Source of the DNA: Streptomyces sp. ISL-12
GTDB taxonomy: Bacteria > Actinomycetota > Actinomycetes > Streptomycetales > Streptomycetaceae
Assembly: GCF_018614415.1 (NCBI RefSeq)
Contig: NZ_JAGGOO010000046.1
Coordinates: 1 to 64,000 of the forward strand
Reading direction: 5' to 3'
Length of the DNA: 64,000 bases
The notes under the pieces: generated by a model
What the model was told of the DNA's origin: nothing
The model's database searches: none
What the model saw: the letters and a program-made list of their open reading frames with translations, nothing else
Translations under genes and position numbers: made by a program
Part shown: piece by piece, positions 1-8,302 of the stretch
How positions within the stretch are numbered: position 1 is the stretch's first letter
How the letters are laid out: every line of letters begins with the position of its first letter

Positions 1-53
1 AAGGTACCCGCCCCGACCTGCGAAAACACCCATTTCCGCCCGCCGTCCCTCGG

Positions 54-59
54 TAGACT
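54..59 (+). promoter_or_regulatory. -10 hexamer of a probable leaderless promoter
   Basis: TAGACT matches the housekeeping (HrdB-type) -10 consensus and ends 8 bases before the ATG at 68. A transcript would therefore start at or within a few bases of that ATG, the classic leaderless arrangement in Streptomyces. There is no Shine-Dalgarno sequence before the ATG, which fits. No convincing -35 is visible. Confidence 0.5.
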
Positions 60-70
60 GGACACTTATG

Positions 71-182
71 GCGACGGGCGACGGGCGACGGGCGACGGGC
101 GACGGGCGACGGGCGACGGGCGACGGGCGACGGGCGACGGGCGACGGGCGACGGGCGACGGGCGACGGGCGACGGGCGACGG
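71..182 (+). repeat. Perfect heptanucleotide tandem repeat, 16 copies of GCGACGG
   Basis: Sixteen uninterrupted copies of the 7-mer GCGACGG directly follow the ATG at 68. They are followed by a degenerate copy, GCGAACGG, at 183-190. Translation gives repeated ATGDGRR. Because 7 is not a multiple of 3, copy number sets the frame. With 16 copies the ATG frame stops at 331. With 2, 14 or 17 copies it would join the long downstream reading frame. Slipped-strand mispairing is the expected way such a tract changes length. Confidence 0.95.
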
Positions 183-213
183 GCGAACGGTTCTGTTCGC
201 GGCCCGGTCGGCG

Positions 214-1893
214 GTGGCCCTCTACCGCCTGCTCGACGTGCTCCCCGTCTTCTCCGGTGACGACCGGATCACCCGCCTCTTCACCCTCGTCCCCGGTTCC
301 GACTTCGGAGCGGACGCCCTCTCGGCGATAGACGCCCTCGGCGGCCGCACGGTCCCCTGGAGCGAGGCGTGCCACCGCTCCTACGACCTGGTCGTCGCCG
401 CCAGCCCGAAGGGCGACCTGAGACTGCTGCGCGGCCCGCACGTCCTCCTGCCGCACGGCGCGGGCTTCAACAAGTCGATCCCCGGCGAGGGTTCGGCCGA
501 CTCGGCGTCCGGACTGGACCCGGCGTATCTGCGCCGGACCGAGCACGACGCCCCGATAGCGCTGCATGCCCTGGCCCACCCCGGCCAGGTCGCCACGGTG
601 GCCGCCATGGACTCCAAGGCCGCCCGGCACGCGAAGGTGATCGGCGATCTCACGCTGGAGCGGGTGCTCGCCTCGTCGTCCCTGCGCGACCGCTACCGGG
701 CGGCGCTGGGCACCGGTGCCCGCGAACTGCTGGTCCTGGTCTCCACCTGGGGACCGGAGTCCCTGATCCGGCGACACCCCGGCCTGCCCGCCGCGCTCGC
801 GGCCCACCTGCCCCACGACGAGTACCAGTTGGCGCTCGTGATCCATCCCAACGAGCGCAGCCTGCTCGGCACGTACGAGCTGACCGAACGGCTGGCACCG
901 GCCCTCGACGCCGGGATGATCCTGCCGGCTCCCCACGAGGAGTGGGCCTCCGTCCTGATCGCCGCCGACGCCCTGGTCACCGACCACGGATCGACCGCCC
1001 TGTACTACTGCGCCGCCCGGGACCGCCCCGTCGTGAGCGTCCATCAGGGCGGCGACGAACTGATCCCCGACAGCCCGATGGGCGTACTCCTCGACCGCGT
1101 ACCGAAGCCGGGACGGGCCGAAGAGATCGTCGACGCGCTCCGGGCCTACCGGCCCGGCCCCGGACAGGCCGCCGCCGAGGCCGCGTTCGCGCCGCCCGGC
1201 GACGCCGTGGACCGTCTGCGGACCGAGGTCTACGCCCTGCTCGGCCTGGCACCGCCCACGCACACCCTCACCCCCCGGCCACTGCCCTCACCCGCGCCCG
1301 CCCAGCGCACCCCCGCGGCGTTCGACGTCCACGTGGAAACCGCCGAGACCACAGCGACCACAGAGACCACAGAGACCACAGAAATCACCGACCCCGAACC
1401 CACCGCCATCCGCATCACCCGCCACCCCGCCGGCGCCGGTCCGCCCGCCCACCACCTGGCCGCGGAACACGGCGCCGCAGGCGAACAACTCTGCCGCTCC
1501 GCCGGCCTGTTGTACCGCCGCCCGGTCCCGCCCTCCGCCACCCCCTCCGTCACCCCCGTGGACCTGGCCTGGACGGCCGACGGCTGGACCCGGCACGCCC
1601 TGTCCGCCTACCCGAACTGCCGCTCGGCCGCCGCGGTGCTGCCGTCAGGAGGGTGCCTGCTCAGAGTCCGCGGCCACGAGCAGACGTACGCCGTCCGGGC
1701 CGAACCACGCGCCGAAGGAGGCCGGATCGTACGGCTCGACCCCGCCGTAGCGCTGTCGGCCGCGTACGCCCGCCTGGTCTCCCCCAGGCCCGCCCCGGAC
1801 AGCCCCACCACCCTGAACTGTCTCATCGGCGACCGGACCTTCCGCATCACCCTCCGCCCGGCCACGGACGCCGAAGCCACGCGGACGATCTAG
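214..1893 (+). CDS. Glycosyltransferase/CDP-glycerol transferase-like protein with repeat-controlled start
   Basis: A long open frame resembling Streptomyces proteins with a GT-B-like, CDP-glycerol glycerophosphotransferase-like fold. A conserved HPNERSLLGTYE segment and a later ALVTDHGSTALYY segment look like the nucleotide-sugar binding half. The last ~200 residues are a low-complexity Pro/Thr linker followed by an unrecognised domain. The open frame starts with GTG at 214, but coding-like sequence (RTVLFAARSA) extends upstream into the heptamer tract. The native start is therefore probably the ATG at 68, which is out of frame in this copy. With two heptamers the product would begin MATGDGRTVLFAAR, a plausible ancestral form. 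As sequenced, the gene is either OFF or uses the internal GTG, which lacks a good ribosome site. Its stop shares a CTAG tetranucleotide with the convergent gene. Substrate unknown. Confidence 0.65.
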   Translation: MALYRLLDVLPVFSGDDRITRLFTLVPGSDFGADALSAIDALGGRTVPWSEACHRSYDLVVAASPKGDLRLLRGPHVLLPHGAGFNKSIPGEGSADSASGLDPAYLRRTEHDAPIALHALAHPGQVATVAAMDSKAARHAKVIGDLTLERVLASSSLRDRYRAALGTGARELLVLVSTWGPESLIRRHPGLPAALAAHLPHDEYQLALVIHPNERSLLGTYELTERLAPALDAGMILPAPHEEWASVLIAADALVTDHGSTALYYCAARDRPVVSVHQGGDELIPDSPMGVLLDRVPKPGRAEEIVDALRAYRPGPGQAAAEAAFAPPGDAVDRLRTEVYALLGLAPPTHTLTPRPLPSPAPAQRTPAAFDVHVETAETTATTETTETTEITDPEPTAIRITRHPAGAGPPAHHLAAEHGAAGEQLCRSAGLLYRRPVPPSATPSVTPVDLAWTADGWTRHALSAYPNCRSAAAVLPSGGCLLRVRGHEQTYAVRAEPRAEGGRIVRLDPAVALSAAYARLVSPRPAPDSPTTLNCLIGDRTFRITLRPATDAEATRTI

Positions 1894-3941
1894 ACCAGGC
1901 CGTCGCGCCGCCGGAGGTTCCGGGCCGCGGCACGGTGCTCGTCGGCCTCCGCCACATTCCCCTCAACGGCGTCGAGTTCGGCGAGCGCGTCATGGACGCG
2001 TGCCAGGTCGAAGCCCGAGCGCCGTCTGTCGGCCCGCCCGAGCGACTGTACGTACAGCTCACGGGCCTCGCCCGTCCGGCCGAGGCGGTGCAGCACACCG
2101 GCGAGGGCGAACGCCGAGCGTCCGATCAGCCTCTCGCGCCGCTGCTCCAGGAACCCGGTGTACGCCTCGGACAGCAGCCGACGCGCCGCCTCCAGGTCAC
2201 CCGTCTTCGCGCTCGCCTCCCCCATCCGATAGGTCTGGAGCAGGACGCCGTAGGGGTTGGGGATCGCCCGGTGCAGGTCGCGTGAGCCGGCGAAGTCGTC
2301 CAGCGCCGCACGCCACTCACCCCGGGCGCCCTTGAGCATGCCGCGGTGCTCGACGGCCGACGCGGCGAGCTTGCGGTCCCGTTCGGAGTCCCCCAGCAGT
2401 GCCAGGGCGGACATCGCGCCGTCGATCTGGTCCCGGGCCTCGTCCAGCTCCCCCGACTCCCACAGGAACCTGGCCAGTTGACAGCGCGTGCGCACCAGCC
2501 ACCCGGCGTTCCCGCCGTGCCGGGCCGCCGAGTCGACGGCACGCCGGAAGACCTCGACGACCTCGGTCTGGTGGGGGTGGTCCAGGGCGTGCGTCCACAC
2601 GGGCTCGGACAGGGCCACGACTTCCGTGTCCATCCCGCGGCCGTGGGCGAGGCGCGAGCACGCGAACAGCACATGGCGTTCCTCGGCCAGCCAGCGCGCC
2701 GCGCGTTCCGCCCGTCCGGCCCGCGTCCCGTCGTCCCCGGCCGCCGCCGGATCCTCCAGCGGAGCGTCCGGCACACCGGGAACGGGGTCGAAGAGATCCA
2801 CGACGGTCAGCCGGCGCCCGGCGGCGAACCGGTCGGCCAGCTGGGCCTGCCGCACGAGCCAGCGCACCACCCTGACCTGTGCCTCGGCCACCACGCCGCC
2901 GATGTCCCCCGTCTCCCTACGGGACTGGCGCAGGGCGTGCCCGCGCTGCGGCCCCGGCAGCCTCATCTGGCCCGCCACCGTCAACGACAGCGGACGCAGG
3001 TCCAGTAACCCGGCCCGGTCCAGTTCCTCCAGGGCGTCCTGGCAGTCCTCCGGGTCCAGCCCCGACAGCGCGGTGGCGGAGTGCAGCGTGAACGTCTCTC
3101 CCGGATGGTGCGGCAGCAGCCGGTAGAGCAGGGCCGCCGGGCCGGACAGACCGGCGTAGGCGGTGTCCCAGATGTGCTCCACGCCCGACACCCCCTTCTC
3201 GTCCAGCTCGGCCTGAAGATCGGTGAGGATCCGGGACAGCGGACGCAGCCGGTGCGTACGCACCCACCGGCTCGCCACGTGCAGGGCCGCCGGGAGCCCG
3301 TCGCACAACCGGACCACCGCCCGCGCCGCCTCCGGATCGGCGGCCAGCCGGTGGTCACGGACGATCAGCTCCAGCAGTTCCATGGCCGCCCCCTCCTCCA
3401 GCGGCGGCAGCGGCAGCTCCACCGCCGCCCCGGCTTCGAGGTCGTGCAGCGGACCGTGACTCGCGACGATCACCACGCTGCCGCCGGACGCCGGAAGCAG
3501 CGGGACGACCTCCGAGGCGTAGCGCGCGTTGTCCAGCACCAGCACCAGCTTCGCGTCCGCGGTCCTGTTCCAGTACTGCCTGCAGCGGGCCGCGTACGGG
3601 GCCCGCACCTGGTCCGGCGCCACGTCGAGCGAATACAGCAGCTGGGAGAGCACGTCACCGGGGTCGAGCACGCCGTCCGCCCGGAAGTCGTCGAGGTCGA
3701 CCGACAGCACACCATCGCTGAAGGAGTAGCGGTCGAGCAGCGTGCGGGCGATCAGGCCGGCCAGCTCCGTCTTCCCCGAACCACCCGGCCCGCTCAGCGC
3801 CAGGACCAGCGGACGGGACCGGCTCCGCCATTCCGCCACGGCCCGCACGGCCCGTTCCCGCTCCTCATCGCGGTTGACGAAGTACACCGGCTCCGGCGGA
3901 AGTTCGACCCTCACCACAGTCCCCTCGACCATCCACAGCAC
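1890..3941 (-). CDS. STAND-type NTPase with TPR-like C-terminus
   Basis: A 683-residue protein of the AfsR/NB-ARC-like class. The P-loop GPGGSGKT lies near residues 51-58 and a Walker B-like LVLVLDNAR near 132-140. The NTPase module extends to about residue 300. From about residue 420 to the end are helical TPR-like repeats rich in Leu, Ala and Arg. These proteins act as nucleotide-driven signalling switches, often as regulators or defence sensors. No DNA-binding or effector domain is visible, so the output is unknown. GTG at 3941 is taken as the start, with ATG at 3932 as an alternative. It converges on the glycosyltransferase-like gene, with stops overlapping in CTAG, and is the last chromosomal gene before the accessory region. 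Confidence 0.7.
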   Translation of the reverse strand: MLWMVEGTVVRVELPPEPVYFVNRDEERERAVRAVAEWRSRSRPLVLALSGPGGSGKTELAGLIARTLLDRYSFSDGVLSVDLDDFRADGVLDPGDVLSQLLYSLDVAPDQVRAPYAARCRQYWNRTADAKLVLVLDNARYASEVVPLLPASGGSVVIVASHGPLHDLEAGAAVELPLPPLEEGAAMELLELIVRDHRLAADPEAARAVVRLCDGLPAALHVASRWVRTHRLRPLSRILTDLQAELDEKGVSGVEHIWDTAYAGLSGPAALLYRLLPHHPGETFTLHSATALSGLDPEDCQDALEELDRAGLLDLRPLSLTVAGQMRLPGPQRGHALRQSRRETGDIGGVVAEAQVRVVRWLVRQAQLADRFAAGRRLTVVDLFDPVPGVPDAPLEDPAAAGDDGTRAGRAERAARWLAEERHVLFACSRLAHGRGMDTEVVALSEPVWTHALDHPHQTEVVEVFRRAVDSAARHGGNAGWLVRTRCQLARFLWESGELDEARDQIDGAMSALALLGDSERDRKLAASAVEHRGMLKGARGEWRAALDDFAGSRDLHRAIPNPYGVLLQTYRMGEASAKTGDLEAARRLLSEAYTGFLEQRRERLIGRSAFALAGVLHRLGRTGEARELYVQSLGRADRRRSGFDLARVHDALAELDAVEGNVAEADEHRAAARNLRRRDGLV

Positions 3942-4108
3942 CCTGCGCGCACTGCCCGACGATCATGCACTCTAGAGACTTCCCCCTCCCGGCGCCCGGC
4001 AGAACGGAATCCTGGGGATCCTCGGCCGAGGTCGCGATGCCCCGGCGAGCGGGCGGGCCGACCGGAATCTCACCGAGCCGCTGCCCCTCCGGCCCCACAC
4101 CCACATGA

Positions 4109-4153
4109 CCAAGAAAAAGGAAAAACCGCAGGTCATAACCTCGACCTGCGGTT
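4109..4153 (-). terminator. Rho-independent terminator beside the left att copy
   Basis: An 11-bp perfect stem (4124-4134 with 4143-4153, loop 4135-4142) is followed on the minus strand by a strong U tract, read from the A-rich stretch 4107-4123. It sits immediately 3' of the truncated tRNA-Thr copy, exactly as the terminator of the intact tRNA does. It is most simply the original tRNA-Thr terminator, displaced by insertion. Apart from this, 3942-4160 shows no gene. Confidence 0.8.
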
Positions 4154-4160
4154 CACCACG

Positions 4161-4203
4161 GAGCCGCCTTCGGGATTCGAACCCGAGACCTACGCATTAC
4201 GAG
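4161..4203 (-). repeat. Left attachment site: 43-bp tRNA-Thr 3' fragment
   Basis: This is identical over 43 bp to 14299-14341 and to the 3' half of the tRNA-Thr gene at 28153-28195, covering the anticodon-arm side, T arm and acceptor 3' strand. Homology stops abruptly at 4203. Duplication of a tRNA 3' end at a distance is the signature of tyrosine-recombinase integration. This copy marks the outer boundary of the accessory region. Confidence 0.9.
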
Positions 4204-4297
4204 GGCCTGCAAGATCATCCCGACTACTACCGGGCGGTGCCGCAGAATCCTGTCTTACCAGGTCAGAGACCTGCAACCCCGATCGGTACGATGCCTA

Positions 4298-5460
4298 CTG
4301 AGGTTGAACTCGTGATGTCGCTGGGTTGCTCAGGCGGGTCTGATGGTCAGGCCGGTCTCGGCGAGGCAGCCGTCTATGAGGTCGCTGCGGTACTGGATGT
4401 GCCGTAAGCCGCGTCGGATGCGCTGGTTGAGGTGTTCGGGGGTGCTGAAGGCGACGTTGGAGAGCCAGCCCCGTCGCAGGAGCGACCAGATCCCTTCGAC
4501 GGGGTTGAGGTCGGGTGCGTAGGGCGGCAGGTAGTAGATGGTCAGCCAGTCCCGGGCGGCCGCCCATTCCCGCAGGCCGGCGGCCTTGTGAACGTTCAGG
4601 TTGTCCCAGACGAGGACGATCGGGCCGCCGAGCTGCTGGTGGGCGGCGATCAGCAGGTCCCGGTAGTCGCGCCAGGAAAAGCTCTTGCGCCCGTCGCGTT
4701 GTCCGTCGTCCCGGCGGGGCCGGTAGATCAGCCGGGACCGGTGGCCGGGCCTGTAGCAGGTCAGCGCCGCGATGGACACCCGTCTGCGGGAACGGCCCCG
4801 CACCCGCACCACCGGGGTGCGGCCGCGCTGTGACCAGGTCCTGGCCTGCGGCGGCGTCATGGAGAACCCGGCTTCGTCCTCGAAGACGAGCCAGGCCCCA
4901 CGGGCCGCCGCGAGCCTTCCGCGCACGGCCACACCTCCTTGACCCATCCGGCGACCGCCTCGTCGTCCCGCTCGATCGCGCGTCGGGCCGGGACCTGGCA
5001 GGACCAGCCGTTGCGCACCAGTAGCTTCCGCACACCCTGGATCGTGTAGGTCAGGTGGAAGCGCCGGCCGATCACCGTCTTCACACGGCTCAGGGTCCAT
5101 CGCTGGTCCTCCCAGCCGTGCGCGGCCGGTCCCTTGGCCAGTTCTGCCTCCAGCTGGGCGAACTGCTTTTCGCTCAGCCTCGGCAGTGACGCCGGCCCCT
5201 GTGACCGCAGGGCCCGCGGACCGCCCTCGTCCCACATCTGCCGCCATCGCTGCACCGAGCGGACGCTGACCCGCAGGTCCTTGGCGATCAACGAGCTCGC
5301 CTCGCCCTGGGCGAACCGCTCGGCCGCCTTGAGACGTAACTCCTCGCGGAACTGCTGCCGTTCGGCGGTCAGCCCGCCCCCTTGTGGATACCGCATGTCC
5401 CGGTGATACCGCACAGTCGACAAGCTGTCAGCTCCTACGACTCCACGAGTTCAACCTCAG
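4298..5460 (-). mobile_element. IS630-family insertion sequence, about 1.16 kb
   Basis: The ends are inverted repeats that match perfectly over 17 bp (4298-4314 and 5444-5460), beginning CTGAGGTTGAACTCGTG. Each end is flanked by TA (4296-4297 and 5461-5462), the target dinucleotide that IS630/Tc1-type elements insert into and duplicate. The interior is filled by one transposase gene in two overlapping frames. It inserted about 90 bp inside the left att copy of element B. Confidence 0.9.
4330..5396 (-). CDS. IS630-family transposase, two frames
   Basis: The upstream frame (5396 to about 4925) encodes the helix-turn-helix half: a winged-helix/Homeodomain-like segment with RVSVRSVQRWRQMW and the linker region. 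The downstream frame (about 4925 to 4330) encodes the DDE half, with FEDEAGF (first Asp), LVWDNLNVHK (second Asp) and PYAPDLNPVEGIW (catalytic Glu in the conserved NPVE). Joining the halves needs a -1 shift near 4920-4935. Many IS630 members use programmed frameshifting, but no classic slippery heptamer is visible, so either programmed recoding or inactivation is possible. ATG at 5396 is preferred as start, with 5423 an alternative. Confidence 0.85.
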
Positions 5461-5484
5461 TAGCAGGAACGTACCAAGCTTGCG

Positions 5485-6352
5485 TCAGACCCTCCTGTCG
5501 TGGAGAAAACCCAGCGTGGCGAGCCCTTCGCTGCGACAGAGGTGATCCGAGGCTCCCCGGACTTCGGTCTGGAGGAGCTGGTACACCGCGCCGTAAGTCT
5601 GGCCCCAGTGCATGGCCGCCCGCCACAGGTGCCGACCGAGTCCGTGGCCGCGAGCCTCTGGGTGCACGGCGAAGTATTGCGGCATGAGCTGGTCGGCACC
5701 CGTGGGGTCGGGACAGATCTCCATGGGGCCGATGGCACCGACAACACGACCCTCCACCACGGCCGCGAGGACCGGGCCGCATCCCTTGGTCTTCATCTGA
5801 CGGTCTAGGAAGGCGAAGCCGTCGGCCGCCATGGTCTGGGCGAAGGCGGTAAAGGTGCCGCGGATGTGGAGGGGCCAGTCTTCGAGCCGACGGACGGGGC
5901 CGGCAGAGGGGGGGGCAGTACCGCGCCGTAAAGTCCTTGAGTTGGATGCGGACGCCATGTGTATGAGTCGTCTCCGGGCCCAGTGGCCGGACAACACGAG
6001 CAGAGGCTGCTCCGTGAAGGGCCGCGAGCTTCGCTGCGAGTTCGGCGGCCTGGTACAGGACGTCGCTCCGGTGACCGTAGGCGAAGACCTTCACCGCTCG
6101 TCGGCCGCGCGTCAGCAGAGTCGGGATGAGTGTGTGGTCAGGGTGGTGGACCACGTCGCCAGGAAGGACGACCTCCTGCTTCTCGTTGCCCCAGCGGCGG
6201 TCCTTGTCGTACGGCAGGAAGCGCCGGTCGGCGGCCACGAGGAGGGTGGCTTCGAAGAGGTCCACGGTCAGGGCGTGCGGGTGGACGGGGCCGAGGGTGG
6301 GCACGACCGGTGCGGTGAGCACGGGGCGGAGCCAGTCCCAGCGGAAAAGCAT
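5485..6352 (-). pseudogene. GNAT-family acetyltransferase, frameshifted at a C8 tract
   Basis: The first ~147 codons (from ATG 6352) encode an uncharacterised N-terminal domain containing FLPYDKDRRWGNEKQ and VVHHPDHTLIPTLL. The C-terminal ~140 codons, in another frame, encode a GNAT fold with QYFAVHPEARGHGLGRHLW, the acetyl-CoA-binding Q/R-x-x-G-x-G/A loop. The frames meet at eight C on the coding strand (G8 at 5908-5915). Removing one C joins them cleanly (CPPSAGPVRRLEDW). The N-terminal domain resembles nothing I can name. It lies just downstream of the peptide operon's terminator and so is probably a separate transcript. It may be a true pseudogene, a slippage-variable gene, or a sequencing error in a homopolymer. 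Confidence 0.7.
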
Positions 6353-6379
6353 GTGGGCACCTTAGCGCTGTACATGAGG

Positions 6380-6414
6380 GTGCTCCGGCCCGTCGGTGGG
6401 ACGGGCCGGAGCAC
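6380..6414 (-). terminator. Terminator of the rSAM/peptide operon
   Basis: A perfect 15-bp stem (6380-6394 with 6400-6414) with a 5-base loop, 17 bases downstream of the peptide stop codon. It is GC-rich without a U run, as many Streptomyces terminators are. It separates the peptide gene from the GNAT pseudogene. Confidence 0.8.
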
Positions 6415-6430
6415 ATCGGTCGGGCCGGAA

Positions 6431-6595
6431 TTAGTGGGGGTTGTCGTCGCCGGCGTCGCAGGAGCATTCGGCGCTCTCGACGACGTCATCCAGGTCCGCA
6501 ACGAGCGTCACAGCGGCCGATGCCACCGGCGGCGCTGCGCGGCGCGCACTGGGGGGCGAGCCTGTCAGGATCTGCACCGGTACGGGTCCGGTCAT
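6431..6595 (-). CDS. Candidate RiPP precursor peptide, 54 aa
   Basis: The ATG overlaps the stop of the radical-SAM gene (ATGA at 6592-6595), so the two are translationally coupled. The 54-residue product has an N-terminal region with VPVQILTGSPPSARR, a hydrophobic middle (VTLVADLDDVV), and a short polar tail containing the only cysteines, C44 and C46, in SAECSCDAGDDNPH. A small peptide with a leader-like front and a Cys/Asp/Asn-rich end, encoded next to a SPASM radical-SAM enzyme, is the hallmark of a modified peptide precursor. The likely core is the last ~12 residues, and thioether or other carbon crosslinks at Cys or Asp are possible. I do not recognise the family. No protease or exporter gene is adjacent. 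A strong terminator follows. Confidence 0.7.
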   Translation of the reverse strand: MTGPVPVQILTGSPPSARRAAPPVASAAVTLVADLDDVVESAECSCDAGDDNPH

Positions 6596-7713
6596 GAGGT
6601 CACCTTCTCCTTGTCTCCGTGCTGGCAGTAGCTGTGCAGCGGCGCCTTCGCCTCCTGGTAGTGCTTGGCCAGGGGACGGCAGACCCGGCAGGTGCCGGAC
6701 AGGGCGCAGCCCTCGCACCCTCCGGTGCGAAGCATCAAACGGTCGGCGATCGTGCCGAGCCGTCGCAGTCCTTCGATGCCTTCGGCCATGAGGTCGATCT
6801 GGTCGTCGCGGCCGACCTTGCAGATCGAGACCTTGGCGTGCGGGTCGGCGTGGAAGAAGGTGTGGCCCGCGTTGCATCCGGCGAACGGCTTGCGCTGGCG
6901 CAGGTGGTCTGCCGACTGGGCGAGGAAGGGTTCGCCGCCGCCGTAGATCGTCGGGATCATGTTGGTGTACGCGTGGTGCTCCACGCCCCACTCCTGTGCG
7001 AGCGCGGCCATTTCGTCGGCTTCGCTCGCGTTGTCCTCTGCGACCACGATGTTGATGCGCAGCGGCAGCCCTGCGGCGCGAGCGGCGTCCATGCCGCGCC
7101 GGAACGCCTTCCACGCTCCGCGCCGCTGGGTGAGCGCGTCGAAGGACTCCTCGCTCGCGCCGTACATGCTGACGACGAGGCGGTACGGCGGGCACTCCTG
7201 GAAAAGCTGGAGCAGGTCGGGGCGGAACAGCAGGGAGCCGTTGGTGGAAATCGTGAGCATCATTCCGGCCAGCCAGGCGTACCGGTAGGCGTTCTGGAAG
7301 TGCGGGTCCATGGTCGGTTCGCCGCCGGTGATCTGGAGCCAGATGACGCCGGCCTCGCGCATGATGTCCAGGAGCTTGACCTTGTCCTCCCAGGTGAGGC
7401 CGGAGAAGGGACGTTCGCCGAGATAGCAGTGCTTGCAGCCGAAGTTGCATCCGAGGTTGATCTCCCAGGAGGCCCGGCAGTATCCGTACGTAGACGGCTC
7501 GCGGATCAGGACCGTGTCCGCGGTCGGGGCGCCGGCGACATCGAGACCCCAGGCTTCGGCCGCCAGGTCGACCGCCCAATCGGGCAGGGGCTGCGCACCA
7601 TCGGCGACGTGGAGCTGCTCGTAGTGGGTGGCCGGGATTCGGGCGCCGGATCGTGCTCCGGGGCGCAGCAGGAGGTGACCGTCGAGAAACGGGGCGGCGA
7701 TGAGCTGATGCAT
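6592..7713 (-). CDS. Radical SAM/SPASM peptide maturase
   Basis: A 373-residue enzyme. The radical-SAM motif is C89-x3-C93-x2-C96 (CNFGCKHC), which binds the [4Fe-4S] cluster that cleaves SAM. GGEP lies at residues 130-133. The C-terminal SPASM region has C280 and C298, then C333-x2-C336-x5-C342-x2-C345 and C363, enough ligands for two auxiliary clusters. Residues 1-75 precede the barrel and could bind the peptide leader. The ATG start at 7713 has a GAAGGG ribosome site 6-7 bases upstream. The stop overlaps the start of the short peptide gene. SPASM enzymes mainly modify peptides or carry out related auxiliary-cluster chemistry. The closest functional comparison is with sactipeptide, ranthipeptide and mycofactocin maturases. 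The actual bond formed is unknown. Confidence 0.85.
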   Translation of the reverse strand: MHQLIAAPFLDGHLLLRPGARSGARIPATHYEQLHVADGAQPLPDWAVDLAAEAWGLDVAGAPTADTVLIREPSTYGYCRASWEINLGCNFGCKHCYLGERPFSGLTWEDKVKLLDIMREAGVIWLQITGGEPTMDPHFQNAYRYAWLAGMMLTISTNGSLLFRPDLLQLFQECPPYRLVVSMYGASEESFDALTQRRGAWKAFRRGMDAARAAGLPLRINIVVAEDNASEADEMAALAQEWGVEHHAYTNMIPTIYGGGEPFLAQSADHLRQRKPFAGCNAGHTFFHADPHAKVSICKVGRDDQIDLMAEGIEGLRRLGTIADRLMLRTGGCEGCALSGTCRVCRPLAKHYQEAKAPLHSYCQHGDKEKVTS

Positions 7714-7723
7714 GGCGTGCCCT

Positions 7724-8302
7724 TCATGGTTCGAGTCGGCAGTGCAGGGAGCAGTCCGGGCATGCGCGGCCCGAGATCGGGTCGGTGCCGCTGCCGCCGC
7801 AGGTCGAGCAGAGGTCAGCGCTCGGGGTTGGCGGCGGGAGCTGGACGCGCCCGAACAGCAGTCGGTCGCCTGCAAGGGCGGCGTCCAGTTAGGTGTCGAG
7901 GCGAGCGGCGCCTGCGGACTGCGGCAGCGGGTCGAGACCGAGCAGGAGGATCGCCTGGTCGGTGCGGGTGACCAGTTCGATCCAGGTACGGCGAGTGGGT
8001 AGCTGCAGTCGCCGGGAAGCCTCAGGGATGTGCAGCAGCACGCGGTCGCCGACGAGTTGTAGGCAGCTCTCCAGCTCCGGGATGACTTCAAGGGCTCCGG
8101 TCAGGCCACCGAGGCGCGCGGACAGTCGCCGCATTCGGTCCTCCGCCGGCACGGCGGTGCCGCCATCAGTCAGGACCGGGGTGTGCGTGATCAGGATGTG
8201 CGCGATCTCCCGGCCGTCCGGTCCGGCACCCTGCCAAGTCCAGGCTGCGAGCGACACCAGTAGGCGTAGATCAGGGCCCGGCGGGGTGAGAGCGACGCTC
8301 AT
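7724..8302 (-). pseudogene. Unknown protein with C-terminal zinc ribbon, interrupted by TAA
   Basis: An ORF starts with ATG at 8302 (ATGA overlap with the ATPase gene) and runs 137 codons to a TAA at 7891-7889. Directly after that stop the same frame stays open for 54 more codons with about 83% G/C in third positions. That extension encodes a DnaJ-like zinc ribbon, CSTCGGSGT...CPDC. It has no ATG, GTG or TTG of its own, so the two parts are best read as one gene. A GAA-to-TAA change (DTELDAALAG) would explain it. The first part is an alpha/beta-looking domain I cannot name. It sits between the ATPase and the rSAM gene in the operon, so a role in the peptide pathway is possible but unproven. 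Confidence 0.55.
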
